Assembly: GCF_014650175.1 (NCBI RefSeq)
Contig: NZ_BMUL01000001.1
Coordinates: 62,001-126,000, forward strand
Reading direction: 5' to 3'
Length of the DNA: 64,000 bases
DNA from: Streptomyces termitum
Lineage (GTDB): Bacteria > Actinomycetota > Actinomycetes > Streptomycetales > Streptomycetaceae
How positions within the stretch are numbered: position 1 is the stretch's first letter; each line of letters starts with the position of its first letter. Position numbers and translations under genes: made by a program. A model generated the notes under the pieces. The model ran no database searches and was not told the origin of the DNA. It saw only the letters and a program-made list of their open reading frames with translations. Positions 24,299 through 32,517 of the stretch are shown here, piece after piece.

Positions 24299-26353
24299 AT
24301 GGGGCGGCGTTCCGGGGGGTTGATCGGGCTGTGGGCGGAGCAGCAGCGGGCGGCGCAGCGGCAGCGGGAGGAGCGGGAGGCGGCCCTGGCGCGGCAGCGG
24401 CGGGAGGCGGAGCGGCAGCAGCGGGCGTACGAGCGGGACGTGTCCCGGATGCAGCGGGAGCAGAAGGCCGCCTACCGGCGGCACCGGGACGCCGACGCGC
24501 TGCGGAGGACCCGCGAGATCGACGAGCGGGTGGCCGTGCTGGAGGGGCTGCTCGCCGCCGGGTGCCGGGCGCCCGCCTTCCGGGTGGAGTCGCTGCGGCG
24601 GAGCGAGGAGGTCGAGCCGTTCGCTCCCGGGGCCCTCGCGCAGCCCGTACCCATGCCCGACCAGCGGCGCTACTCCGGGCGTGACGCGCGGGCGCGGTTC
24701 GAGCGGGACTGGTACGCCGCGCAGGCGGCCGAGGCGCGGCGGCTGGAGTCGCTGGCCGCGTACCGGAGGGAGTACGACGCCTGGGCCGCCGCCCGGACCG
24801 CCGAGATCCGGGAGCACAACCGGGGGGTCGCCGGGACCGGCGCGGCCCTGGCCGGCGGTGACGCCGAGACCGTCGTCGACTACTTCTCGGCGGTGCTCTT
24901 CGCCTCCGCCGGCTGGCCCGACGGGTTTCCGCGCGAGGTCTCGGCCGCCTACGACCGGGGCGGGCGCGGGCTCGTCCTCGACTGGGACCTGCCCGGTTAC
25001 GAGGTCGTTCCCGAGACCAAGGGCGTCAAGTACCTGCCGAGCACGGACCAGGAGAAGGAGGTCGCGCGGCCGGTCACGCAGCGGCGGGCGCTGTACCGGA
25101 GCGTGCTCGCCCAGAGCGTGCTGCTCGCCGTGCGGGAGCTGTTCGCCGCCGACGGGTTCGGGGCCCTGGAGTCCGTCGCCCTCAACGGGTACGTGGACGG
25201 CGTCGATCCGGCCACCGGGCTCGCCTCCCGGGTGTGCGTGGCCTCGGTCGTCGTGTCCCGGCGGGACTTCGACCGGCTCAATCTGGAGCTCGTCGCCGCC
25301 GTGGACTGCCTGACCGGCGCGCTCGCCGGGCGGCTCTCCGGGAAGCCCGACGAGCGGGCCGCCGTCGCCCCGTTCCGTACGCCCGACCAGGTCGGGGGCG
25401 ACGTCGTGGTGCAGGGGGACGGCGAGGAGCCCGACCTGCTGGCCATGGACCCGATCGCCTTCGAGGGGCTCGTCGCCGAGCTCTTCCGGGCCCGCGGCCT
25501 CCAGGCCGTCACCACCCGCCGCTCCAACGACGGCGGGGTCGACGTCGACGCGCTCGATCCCGACCCCATCAGCGGCGGTTCGATCGTCGTCCAGGTCAAG
25601 CGGTACCGGAACACCGTCCCGCCGTCCGCCGTGCGCGACCTGTACGGGACGGTGCAGGGCGCGGGTGCCAACAAGGGCGTCCTCGTCACCACGTCGAAGT
25701 TCGGGCCCGGCTCCTACACCTTCGCCGACGGCAAGCCGCTGACGCTGATCTCGGGCACCGAACTCGTCGACCTGCTGCGGCGGCACGGGCTGCGGGGGCG
25801 GCTGGGCGACGGGCGGCCGGAGGAGGCTCCCGCTCCCGCCGCCGCCTCCGCCGCCGCTGATGCTTCCGGCGACTTCAACACGCTGGGGATGGTCTGGCGG
25901 GGCTCCGTCGCCCTCGACGTCTGCGCGCTCGTCTGCGCGGGCGGCCGGGTGCTCGGCGACGAGTGGTTCGTCTTCTACAACAACCCGGCCACGCCGGACG
26001 GTTCGGTCGCCTTCGCCCCCGCGGCCTTCGGCGACCGGGCCGCCGTCCGCGTCGGCTTCGACGCCCTTCCGGCCCGCGCCGACCGGGTCGTCCTCGTCGC
26101 CGCCGTCGACCCCGAGGTCAACCCGGACGCCGACCTGCGCGGCTTCATGGAGGCCGGGATACGGCTCCGGGACGCCTCCGGCGGCGAGCTGGACCGGCTG
26201 GTGGTGTCCGACGGGCGGCCCGGGGAGACGGCCCTCGTCCTCGGGTCGTTCCGGCGGCGGGCCGGGGGCGACTGGGACTTCGTGGTCGGGGGGAAGGGGT
26301 ACGCCGGCGGGCTCGGGGAGCTGGTCGGGGACTTCGGCGTGGAGGTGGGGTAG
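24299..26353 (+). CDS. Mrr-type nuclease/TerD fusion protein
   Basis: A 684-residue three-part protein. Residues about 1-75 are a charged, Gln/Arg/Glu-rich coiled coil (QQRAAQRQREEREAALARQ). A middle region of unknown fold spans about 95-370. A restriction-endonuclease-like Mrr_cat domain lies at about 383-495, with FEGLVAELF (Glu), GGVDVDA (Asp) and VVQVKRY (QxK), the full PD-(D/E)xK set. A TerD domain occupies about 520-684 (FNTLGMVWRGSVALDVCALV, EWFVFYNNPATPDG). It may cut DNA under control of a TerD stress-sensing module; that is inference from domain pairing. ATG 24299 has GGAGGG upstream. Confidence 0.8.
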   Translation: MGRRSGGLIGLWAEQQRAAQRQREEREAALARQRREAERQQRAYERDVSRMQREQKAAYRRHRDADALRRTREIDERVAVLEGLLAAGCRAPAFRVESLRRSEEVEPFAPGALAQPVPMPDQRRYSGRDARARFERDWYAAQAAEARRLESLAAYRREYDAWAAARTAEIREHNRGVAGTGAALAGGDAETVVDYFSAVLFASAGWPDGFPREVSAAYDRGGRGLVLDWDLPGYEVVPETKGVKYLPSTDQEKEVARPVTQRRALYRSVLAQSVLLAVRELFAADGFGALESVALNGYVDGVDPATGLASRVCVASVVVSRRDFDRLNLELVAAVDCLTGALAGRLSGKPDERAAVAPFRTPDQVGGDVVVQGDGEEPDLLAMDPIAFEGLVAELFRARGLQAVTTRRSNDGGVDVDALDPDPISGGSIVVQVKRYRNTVPPSAVRDLYGTVQGAGANKGVLVTTSKFGPGSYTFADGKPLTLISGTELVDLLRRHGLRGRLGDGRPEEAPAPAAASAAADASGDFNTLGMVWRGSVALDVCALVCAGGRVLGDEWFVFYNNPATPDGSVAFAPAAFGDRAAVRVGFDALPARADRVVLVAAVDPEVNPDADLRGFMEAGIRLRDASGGELDRLVVSDGRPGETALVLGSFRRRAGGDWDFVVGGKGYAGGLGELVGDFGVEVG

Positions 26354-26450
26354 GGCTCGGTCTTCGCCGGAGCCGCCCGGGTGCCGGGCCCCGGGTGCCG
26401 GGTCCCCAGGCGCCAGGCCCCGGGCCCCGGTTGCCGGGCCCTCCCGTCCC
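26354..26450. repeat. GC-rich microrepeat between convergent genes
   Basis: From 26378 to 26442 the unit GGGTGCCGGGCCCC and degenerate copies (CCAGGCGCCAGGCCCCGGG, CCGGTTGCCGGGCCC) repeat about five times. Much of it is self-complementary and may work as a terminator for both flanking genes. Confidence 0.5.
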
Positions 26451-27851
26451 TTATCTGCCGCTCAGTCGGTTCGCCCAGGTGGCGATGGGGTCGGTGGTGG
26501 CCGTGTGGGTGGTGGTCTCGCGTTGGTCGGCGCCGCGGAAGGCGGCGTACATGGTCTGGACGCCGAGCCAGCGGAAGGGTTCGGGTTCCCACTTGCGGAC
26601 CTTGTGGTTGACCCAGGGGAGGGCCGTGAGGTCGGTGGGGCCGGACTGGCCGGAGTCCTGCTGGATGAGGTCGCGCAGGGTGCGGGCGGCGAGGTTGGTG
26701 GTGGCGACGCCGGAGCCGACGTAGCCGCCCGCCCAGCCGAGGCCGGTGGAGCGGTCGAGGGTGGCGGTGGCGCACCAGTCGCGGGGGACGCCGAGGACGC
26801 CGGACCAGGCGTGGTCGATCCGGACGCCGGCGAGCTGCGGGAAGAAGCGGACGAGGATCTCGCGCAGGGCCTCGACGGTCCGCGGCTGGGTGCGGCCGTC
26901 GTTGTCGGTCTTCGAGCCGAAGCGGTAGGGGACGCCCCGGCCGCCGAGGGCGATGCGGCCGTCGGCGGTGCGCTGGGCGTACATGTAGGCGTGGGCCATG
27001 TCGCCGAGGGTCTCCAGGCCGTTCCAGCCGATGGAATCCCACTGGGCGTCGGTGAGCGGTTCGGTGGCGACCATCGAGGAGTTCATGGGGAGCCAGGTGC
27101 GGCGCTGGCCGGCGAGGGAGGCGGTGAAGCCCTCGGTGCAGCGGAGCACGTAGGGGGCGCGGACCGTGCCGTAGGGGGTGCGGGCGTGCTTGGGCTCGAT
27201 GGCGGTGACCGGGGTGGACTCGTGGACGGTGACGCCGAGGGCCTCGACGGCGGCGCGCAGGCCGTGGACGAGCTTGACGGGGTGGAGGCGGGCGCCGTGC
27301 GGGGTCCAGGAGGAGCCGACGGCACCGGCGACGCGGATGCGCGCGGCGGTCTCGCGGGCGCCGTAGATCTCGCGGTCGGCCTCGCCGAAGGCGTGCTCGG
27401 CGGCGTGGAACTCCTTGAGGCGGGCGAGCTGGGCGGGGGTGAGGGCGACTTCGAGGACGCCGCCGCGGTGCTGGTCGGCCTCGATCCCCTCGGTGTCGAG
27501 GACGTCGAGGACCTCGGTGACGGTGGCGTTCATGGCCTGCTGGAGGCGGACGGCGGCCTCGTGGCCGTGGAGCTTGGCGTAGCGGTCGCGGCCGGCGATG
27601 CCGTTGTAGAGCCAGCCGCCGTTGCGGCCGGAGGCGCCGTAGCCGCAGAAGCGGGCCTCCAGGACGACGATGTCGAGGAAGGGGACGGCCTTCTTCAGGT
27701 AGTAGGCGGTCCACAGGCCGGTGTAGCCGCCGCCGACGATGCAGACGTCGGCGGTCCGGTCGCCGGGGAGGGGTTCGCGGGGTGCGGGCAGGCCCTCCTG
27801 GGCGAACCAGAAGGAGATGCCGCCGTTGACCGTGTCCGTACTGCTGTTCAT
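26451..27851 (-). CDS. FAD-dependent oxidoreductase (DAO family)
   Basis: A 466-residue flavoprotein with the FAD dinucleotide-binding motif VCIVGGGYTGLWTAYYLKK near residues 33-51 and the DAO-type second motif GYGASGRNGGWLYNGIAGR. The C-terminal region has GVLGVPRDWCATATLDRSTG and GYVGSGVATTNLAARTL, which contact the flavin. The family oxidises amines or amino acids (sarcosine, gamma-glutamylputrescine and similar); the substrate here is open. ATG 27851 has GAGGGA upstream. Confidence 0.8.
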   Translation of the reverse strand: MNSSTDTVNGGISFWFAQEGLPAPREPLPGDRTADVCIVGGGYTGLWTAYYLKKAVPFLDIVVLEARFCGYGASGRNGGWLYNGIAGRDRYAKLHGHEAAVRLQQAMNATVTEVLDVLDTEGIEADQHRGGVLEVALTPAQLARLKEFHAAEHAFGEADREIYGARETAARIRVAGAVGSSWTPHGARLHPVKLVHGLRAAVEALGVTVHESTPVTAIEPKHARTPYGTVRAPYVLRCTEGFTASLAGQRRTWLPMNSSMVATEPLTDAQWDSIGWNGLETLGDMAHAYMYAQRTADGRIALGGRGVPYRFGSKTDNDGRTQPRTVEALREILVRFFPQLAGVRIDHAWSGVLGVPRDWCATATLDRSTGLGWAGGYVGSGVATTNLAARTLRDLIQQDSGQSGPTDLTALPWVNHKVRKWEPEPFRWLGVQTMYAAFRGADQRETTTHTATTDPIATWANRLSGR

Positions 27852-27995
27852 GCCGTCCCTCTTCCCGGTGCGTGGCCGGAGGGTACCCGGGGGGCCGGGC
27901 CGCTGGGAACGGGTGACCGCGGCGGGGGGAACGGGCGCCTCCGGGTGCGCGGAGCGGACGGCCCGGCCGGGTCCCCGCCCCCGTAGGCTCGTGAC

Positions 27996-28898
27996 GTGAT
28001 CCACGTACCCGAGGAACTCGCGGCGTCCCAGGCGAAGTACAACGGCGCGGCGGGACGAGCCTTCGTCGCCGCGCTGCCCGGCCTGGCGGCGGACTTCCTG
28101 GACCGCTGGGGGCTGCGGCTCACCGGCCCCCCGATGCACGGCGTCGCCTCCCTGGTGCTGCCCGTCGACCGGGACGGCGGCACCCCCGCCGCGCTCAAGC
28201 TCCAGCTCCTCGACGAGGAGAGCGAGGGCGAGCCCGTCGGGCTGCGGGTCTGGGACGGCGACGGGGCCGTACGGCTCCTCGACCACGATCCGGAGACCGG
28301 CACCATGCTGCTCGAACGGGCCGACGAGACCCGGCACCTGTCGCGCCTCGGGGACGAGCGGGCGGCGGTGCGGATCCTGGCCGGGCTCCTCGCCCGGCTC
28401 TCCGCCCGGCCCGCCCCGCCCGGTCTGCGGACCCTCGGCGCCACCGCCGCCGCGATGCTCGGCGCGGCCCCCGGCGCGGCGGCCCGGCTCGGCGCGGCCG
28501 ACGCCGCGCTCCTGACGGACTGCGCCGCCGCCGTCCGCGAGGTCGCGGCCGAGCCCGGCGACCGGCTGCTCCACTGGGACCTGCACTACGACAACATCCT
28601 CGGCGCCGACCGCGAACCCTGGCTCGCCATCGACCCCAAACCGCTCGCCGGGGACCCCGGCTTCGAGCTGCTGCCCGCCCTCACCGACCTGTGGAACCCG
28701 GACCCGGCCGCGATCCGGTGGCGCTTCGACCTGCTCGCCGAACACCTCGGGCTCGACCGGGACCGGGCGCTGGCCTGGACGCTCGGCCGGGTGCTCCAGA
28801 ACGGGCTGTGGGACGTCGAGGACGCGGTGGAGGCCGGTGAGGAGCCCCGGCTCGACGCCCACCAGGTGGTCATCGCGCGGGCGCTGATGGCACGCTGA
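27996..28898 (+). CDS. Aminoglycoside 6-phosphotransferase-like kinase
   Basis: A 300-residue kinase of the APH(6)/hydroxyurea-phosphotransferase family. The catalytic loop is LLHWDLHYDNILGA (Asp and Asn near residues 198-203) and the metal-binding loop LAIDPKPLAGDPGFELLPAL. Family members inactivate streptomycin or hydroxyurea by phosphorylation. In Streptomyces such genes also occur far from antibiotic clusters, so the true substrate is uncertain. GTG 27996 is preceded by TAGGCT and 6 nt, a leaderless arrangement. A GNAT gene begins 4 nt after the stop. Confidence 0.8.
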   Translation: MIHVPEELAASQAKYNGAAGRAFVAALPGLAADFLDRWGLRLTGPPMHGVASLVLPVDRDGGTPAALKLQLLDEESEGEPVGLRVWDGDGAVRLLDHDPETGTMLLERADETRHLSRLGDERAAVRILAGLLARLSARPAPPGLRTLGATAAAMLGAAPGAAARLGAADAALLTDCAAAVREVAAEPGDRLLHWDLHYDNILGADREPWLAIDPKPLAGDPGFELLPALTDLWNPDPAAIRWRFDLLAEHLGLDRDRALAWTLGRVLQNGLWDVEDAVEAGEEPRLDAHQVVIARALMAR

Positions 28899-28902
28899 CC
28901 TC

Positions 28903-29385
28903 GTGATCCGTACCGCCGCCCCCGCCGACGTGCCCGCCGTCCACGCCCTGGTCCGCGAACTCGCGGAGTACGAGAAGGCCCTCCACGAGGTCCGGATGAC
29001 GCCGGACCAGCTCCACGAGGTCCTCTTCGGCGAGCGGCCCGCCGCCTACGCCCACGTCGCCGAGGACGCGGAGGGGCGGGTCGTCGGCTTCGCCCTGTGG
29101 TTCCTCAGCTTCTCGACCTGGCGCGGCGTGCACGGCATCCACCTGGAGGACCTGTACGTCCGCCCGGAGGCGCGCGGCGGCGGCCACGGCCGGGCGCTCC
29201 TCGCCGAGCTGGCCCGGCTCTGCGTGGCCCGCGGCTACCAGCGCCTGGAGTGGTCGGTGCTGAACTGGAACCGGTCCGCGATCGGCTTCTACGAGTCCCT
29301 GGGCGCCCGCCCGCAGGACGAGTGGACGGTCTACCGGCTGACCGACGGACCCCTCGCGGCACTGGGCGCCCCGGCGACGGTGTAG
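28903..29385 (+). CDS. GNAT N-acetyltransferase (diamine acetyltransferase-like)
   Basis: A 160-residue acetyltransferase with the N-terminal AAPADVPAVHALVRELAEYE, the strand HGIHLEDLYVRPEARGGGHG leading into the acetyl-CoA loop RALLAELARL, and the C-terminal NWNRSAIGFYESLGARP. These features resemble spermidine/diamine acetyltransferases. GTG 28903 is 4 nt after the kinase stop, so the two form an operon. Substrate unproven. Confidence 0.8.
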   Translation: MIRTAAPADVPAVHALVRELAEYEKALHEVRMTPDQLHEVLFGERPAAYAHVAEDAEGRVVGFALWFLSFSTWRGVHGIHLEDLYVRPEARGGGHGRALLAELARLCVARGYQRLEWSVLNWNRSAIGFYESLGARPQDEWTVYRLTDGPLAALGAPATV

Positions 29386-29394
29386 GAAGTCCCC

Positions 29395-29757
29395 ATGTGC
29401 AACGACCACGGCAATCACGACGACGACCCGGGCGTCGAGGCCCGCTTCCAGCGGATCACCGCCTTCATCGAGGCCCGGCTGACCCCCCTCTTCGACCCGG
29501 CGAACGGCAGCGACCACGGCTTCGGGATGGACGACACCTCCCGCGCCCTGCGCGCGCTGCGCTACACCGTGCAGGCCGCCTCGGCGGTGAACGGCCTGGT
29601 GGAGAAGCGGGAGACGGCCCCCGAGCTGCGCCAGGTGGTGGACCAGGCGCTGGAGCACAACTGGGACGCGCTGCGCTCCGTCGCCCGGATGTGGGAGGAC
29701 CACGAGGACTTCCGCAAGGAGTTCAAGGCGCACTCCTGGGACGTGCTCGGCGTCTGA
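29395..29757 (+). CDS. Small helical protein of unknown function
   Basis: A 120-residue protein beginning MCNDHGNHDDDPGVEARFQR, with an acidic His/Asp-rich start and predicted helices (RALRALRYTVQAASAVNGLV, APELRQVVDQALEHNWDAL, WEDHEDFRKEFKAH). No family recognised. It begins 9 nt after the GNAT stop and is likely co-transcribed. Confidence 0.6.
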   Translation: MCNDHGNHDDDPGVEARFQRITAFIEARLTPLFDPANGSDHGFGMDDTSRALRALRYTVQAASAVNGLVEKRETAPELRQVVDQALEHNWDALRSVARMWEDHEDFRKEFKAHSWDVLGV

Positions 29758-29790
29758 CGCCGGGACGGCCCGGGGTCCCTTGATTCCCGG

Positions 29791-30789
29791 TCAGGGGATC
29801 AGGACCACCTTGCCCACCGTGCCCCGGTTCTCCAGGGCGCGGTGGGCGCCCGCCGCCTCGGCGAGGGGGAAGCGGTGGACGGCCGGGCGCAGGGTGCCGT
29901 CGGCCGCGGCGGCGAGCGCGGCCCGTTCGAGGTTCCGGATGTCGCCGCCGGCCTTCTCGATCATCACCGGGCCGAGGACGGAGCCGGAGGTGATGCCCCG
30001 CTCGGCCAGCTCCTCGTCGGTGAAGGTGAGCGGTTCGCCGTCGTGGAGGCCGGCGCCGGACCAGCCGAAGACGAGGTGCTGCCCGCCCGGCCCGAGGAGG
30101 TCGACGGCGGTGCGGCCGGTGTCGCCGCCGACCGAGTCGAAGACGACGGTGGCGGTACGGTCCCCGAGCGCGGCCCGCACCTCGTCCGGCCAGTCGGGGC
30201 GGGTGTAGTCGACGGCGATGTCGGCGCCGTTCGCCCGGACCAGGGCGGTCTTGCGGGGGCCGCCCGCGAGGCCGACGACGGTGGCGCCGGCGTTCTTCGC
30301 GTACTGCACGAGGAGGGTGCCGATGCCGCCCGCGGCGGCCGGTACGACCGCCACCGACTCCGGTCCCAGCTCGGTGAAGCCGAGGATGCCGAGGGTGGTG
30401 CGGCCGGTGCCGATCATGGCGACGGCCTCCGCCTCGCCGACGTGGTCGGGCAGGGCGTGCAGCCGGGCGGCGTCGGTGACGGCGAGTTCGGCGTAGCCGC
30501 CGGGGTTCATGCCGAGGTGGGCGACGACGCGGCGGCCGAGCCAGGACGGGTCGGTGCCCTCGCCGAGGGCGTCGACGGTTCCGGCGACCTCGCGGCCGGG
30601 CACGGTGGGCAGTGCGGCGGGGGCGGGGAAGGGGCCGGGCAGGCCCTCGCGGAGCGCGGTGTCGAGGAGGTGGACACCGGCGGCGGCGACCGCGACGCGG
30701 ACCTGGCCGGGGCCGGGCACGGGGTCGGGCACCTCCTCGTGGACGAGGTTCTCGGCGGGTCCGAAGGCGTGGAGGCGGACGGCGTGCAT
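29791..30789 (-). CDS. Zinc-type alcohol dehydrogenase / quinone oxidoreductase
   Basis: A 332-residue NADPH-dependent reductase of the medium-chain superfamily. The GroES-like N-terminal domain begins MHAVRLHAFGPAENLVHEEV. The Rossmann motif is AAAGGIGTLLVQYAKNAGA near residues 150-168. Structural-zinc Cys residues are absent, which points to the quinone oxidoreductase (QorA) branch. ATG 30789 has GGGGA upstream. Substrate unknown. Confidence 0.85.
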   Translation of the reverse strand: MHAVRLHAFGPAENLVHEEVPDPVPGPGQVRVAVAAAGVHLLDTALREGLPGPFPAPAALPTVPGREVAGTVDALGEGTDPSWLGRRVVAHLGMNPGGYAELAVTDAARLHALPDHVGEAEAVAMIGTGRTTLGILGFTELGPESVAVVPAAAGGIGTLLVQYAKNAGATVVGLAGGPRKTALVRANGADIAVDYTRPDWPDEVRAALGDRTATVVFDSVGGDTGRTAVDLLGPGGQHLVFGWSGAGLHDGEPLTFTDEELAERGITSGSVLGPVMIEKAGGDIRNLERAALAAAADGTLRPAVHRFPLAEAAGAHRALENRGTVGKVVLIP

Positions 30790-30927
30790 GACGGTTCCCC
30801 TGTCGTCGCTGGGACGTGCCCGCGGGGGCGGGCGCTGCCCCCACCCTCATACCTCGACCTTGCTTGAGGTCAAGGCGGTGCGGGTGCGGTCGCGGGCGTT
30901 GTCGGTGGCGTCGGCCACGATGGGGGG

Positions 30928-31593
30928 ATGAAGCGAAAGACGACCGGGCCGCGCGCGCCCCGCAGGCCCGAACTGCGGCTGCCGCCCCTGGAGCCGTACG
31001 ACGGCGGACTCGCGCCCGACGGGGACTACGACGGTCTCGAACTGTCCGGGCTCGACCTGACCGGTGCCTCGGGGGAGGGCGCCCGGTTCCTGGACTGCGC
31101 GGTGCGCGGGTGCGCGCTCGACGGGGCCCGGCTCGACGGCGCCCGCTTCCTGGACTCCCGGCTGGAGGGCGTACGGGGCGTGGGCACCGGCCTGGCCGGG
31201 GCGCAGCTGCGGGACGCCGAGGTGGTGGAGGCGCGGTTCGGCGGCACCCAGCTGCACGGCTCGGCGTGGGAGCGGGTCCTCGTCCGGGGCGGCAAGTGGG
31301 ACTACCCCAACCTGCGCTCCGCGACCCTGCGGGACGTCGTCTTCGAGGGGTGCGTGCTGGTGGAGCCCGACTTCGGCGGCGCCGTCCTGGAGCGGGTCTC
31401 CTTCGTGGACTGCGAGCTGACCGGGCCCGATCTGACGGGCGTCCGGATGACGGACGTGGACCTGCGGGGCGTGCGGCGCCTGGACATCGCCCGGGGGGTG
31501 GAGTCGCTGGCGGGCGCGGTGGTCTCCTCGCCGCAGCTCCTCGACCTGGCCCCGGTCCTCGCGGCCCGGCTGGGGCTGCGGGTGGAGGACTGA
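30928..31593 (+). CDS. Pentapeptide repeat protein
   Basis: A 221-residue protein forming a right-handed beta-helix from pentapeptides of the A(D/N)LXX kind: LELSGLDLTGASGEGARFLD, ALDGARLDGARFLDSRLEGV and DCELTGPDLTGVRMTDVDLR. Some relatives mimic DNA and protect gyrase from inhibitors, but most have no known role. ATG 30928 has a G-rich Shine-Dalgarno (GGGGGG) directly upstream. Confidence 0.8.
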   Translation: MKRKTTGPRAPRRPELRLPPLEPYDGGLAPDGDYDGLELSGLDLTGASGEGARFLDCAVRGCALDGARLDGARFLDSRLEGVRGVGTGLAGAQLRDAEVVEARFGGTQLHGSAWERVLVRGGKWDYPNLRSATLRDVVFEGCVLVEPDFGGAVLERVSFVDCELTGPDLTGVRMTDVDLRGVRRLDIARGVESLAGAVVSSPQLLDLAPVLAARLGLRVED

Positions 31594-31612
31594 GACGGGG
31601 GCGGGGGCGGGG

Positions 31613-32119
31613 CTACGTGGCCTTGACGCGGGGGAAGCGGGCCTGGAGGTCCCAGACCACCGGGTTGTCCGCCAGGCCCTCGTGCATGTCGGTGAGGTCG
31701 GCGATCAGGTCGTGGAGGAAGTCGCGGGCCTCCCGGCGCAGTTCGGCGTGGCCGAAGGTGAGCGGCGGCTCGTCGCCCGGCATCCAGTCGGCCTCGACGT
31801 CCACCCAGCCGAAGCGGCGCTCGAAGAGCATCCGGTCCGAGGACTCGGTGAAGTCCAGTTCCGCGTACTGCGGCTGGGCGGCCCGGCTGCCGCGCGGGTC
31901 CCGGTCGACCAGCTCGACGATGTCGCAGAGCGCCCACGCGAAGTCGAGGACCGGCACCCAGCCCCAGGCCGTGGACACCTCCCGGTCCTCCTTGGTGTCC
32001 GCGAGGTAGACGTCCCCGCAGAAGAGGTCGTGCCGCAGCGCGTGCACGTCCGCCCGCCGGTAGTCGGTCTGCGGCGGGTCGGGGAAGCGACGGGAGAGGG
32101 AGTAGCCGATGTCGAGCAC
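31613..32119 (-). CDS. Conserved actinomycete protein of unknown function
   Basis: A 168-residue, acidic and Trp-rich protein (MLDIGYSLSRRFPDPPQTDY; AWGWVPVLDFAWALCDIVEL; GHAELRREARDFLHDLIADL). The composition suggests a cytosolic globular protein. Not assigned to a functional family. It is convergent with the pentapeptide gene (20 nt apart) and divergent from the SARP gene. Confidence 0.65.
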   Translation of the reverse strand: MLDIGYSLSRRFPDPPQTDYRRADVHALRHDLFCGDVYLADTKEDREVSTAWGWVPVLDFAWALCDIVELVDRDPRGSRAAQPQYAELDFTESSDRMLFERRFGWVDVEADWMPGDEPPLTFGHAELRREARDFLHDLIADLTDMHEGLADNPVVWDLQARFPRVKAT

Positions 32120-32517
32120 GTCTTCGATGGTGTCACGGCGCGGGGGCGGCGGCGTACGGGGAGGGGGCCGGGGGCCGGGGCCGGGCGTACGGGCCGGGGC
32201 TCCGGGGGTACGTGACGGGGTTCGGGAGCCGGGTCCGGGCGTACGGGGCCGGGTTCCGGGCCTCCAGGGCCGGGTCCGGCCGTGCGGGAAGGGGATCAGG
32301 CCGTACGGGACGGGGTTCCGGGCGTACGGGGAGGGGGCGGTGGCGTGCCGGGAGGGGCGCGGCGCCGGGGTCCGAGCGGCGAGATCGGCGTGCGGGCGGC
32401 CCGCCGTGGCTGGAATGATGCCTGCCGGTTCCGTCGGCTCCGCCCGTGCCGACGGGGCCGGGTCCGTCCCGCCGGTGCCCCGGCGGGCCGGCTGGTCACC
32501 GCACGGCGTGGGGGAAC
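32120..32517. repeat. Spacer with CGTACGGGG/CCGGGTTCCGGG microrepeats
   Basis: From about 32150 to 32345, seven or so imperfect copies of GGGCGTACGGGGCCGGG and TTCCGGG units are strung together. The remaining 170 bases to the SARP start look like ordinary upstream sequence. No gene is supported. Confidence 0.5.

Noticed and set aside
27996..29757. Antibiotic resistance island
   Set aside because: The APH(6)-like kinase and GNAT genes have normal codon use and no mobile-element marks; they look like ordinary chromosomal genes of the genus.
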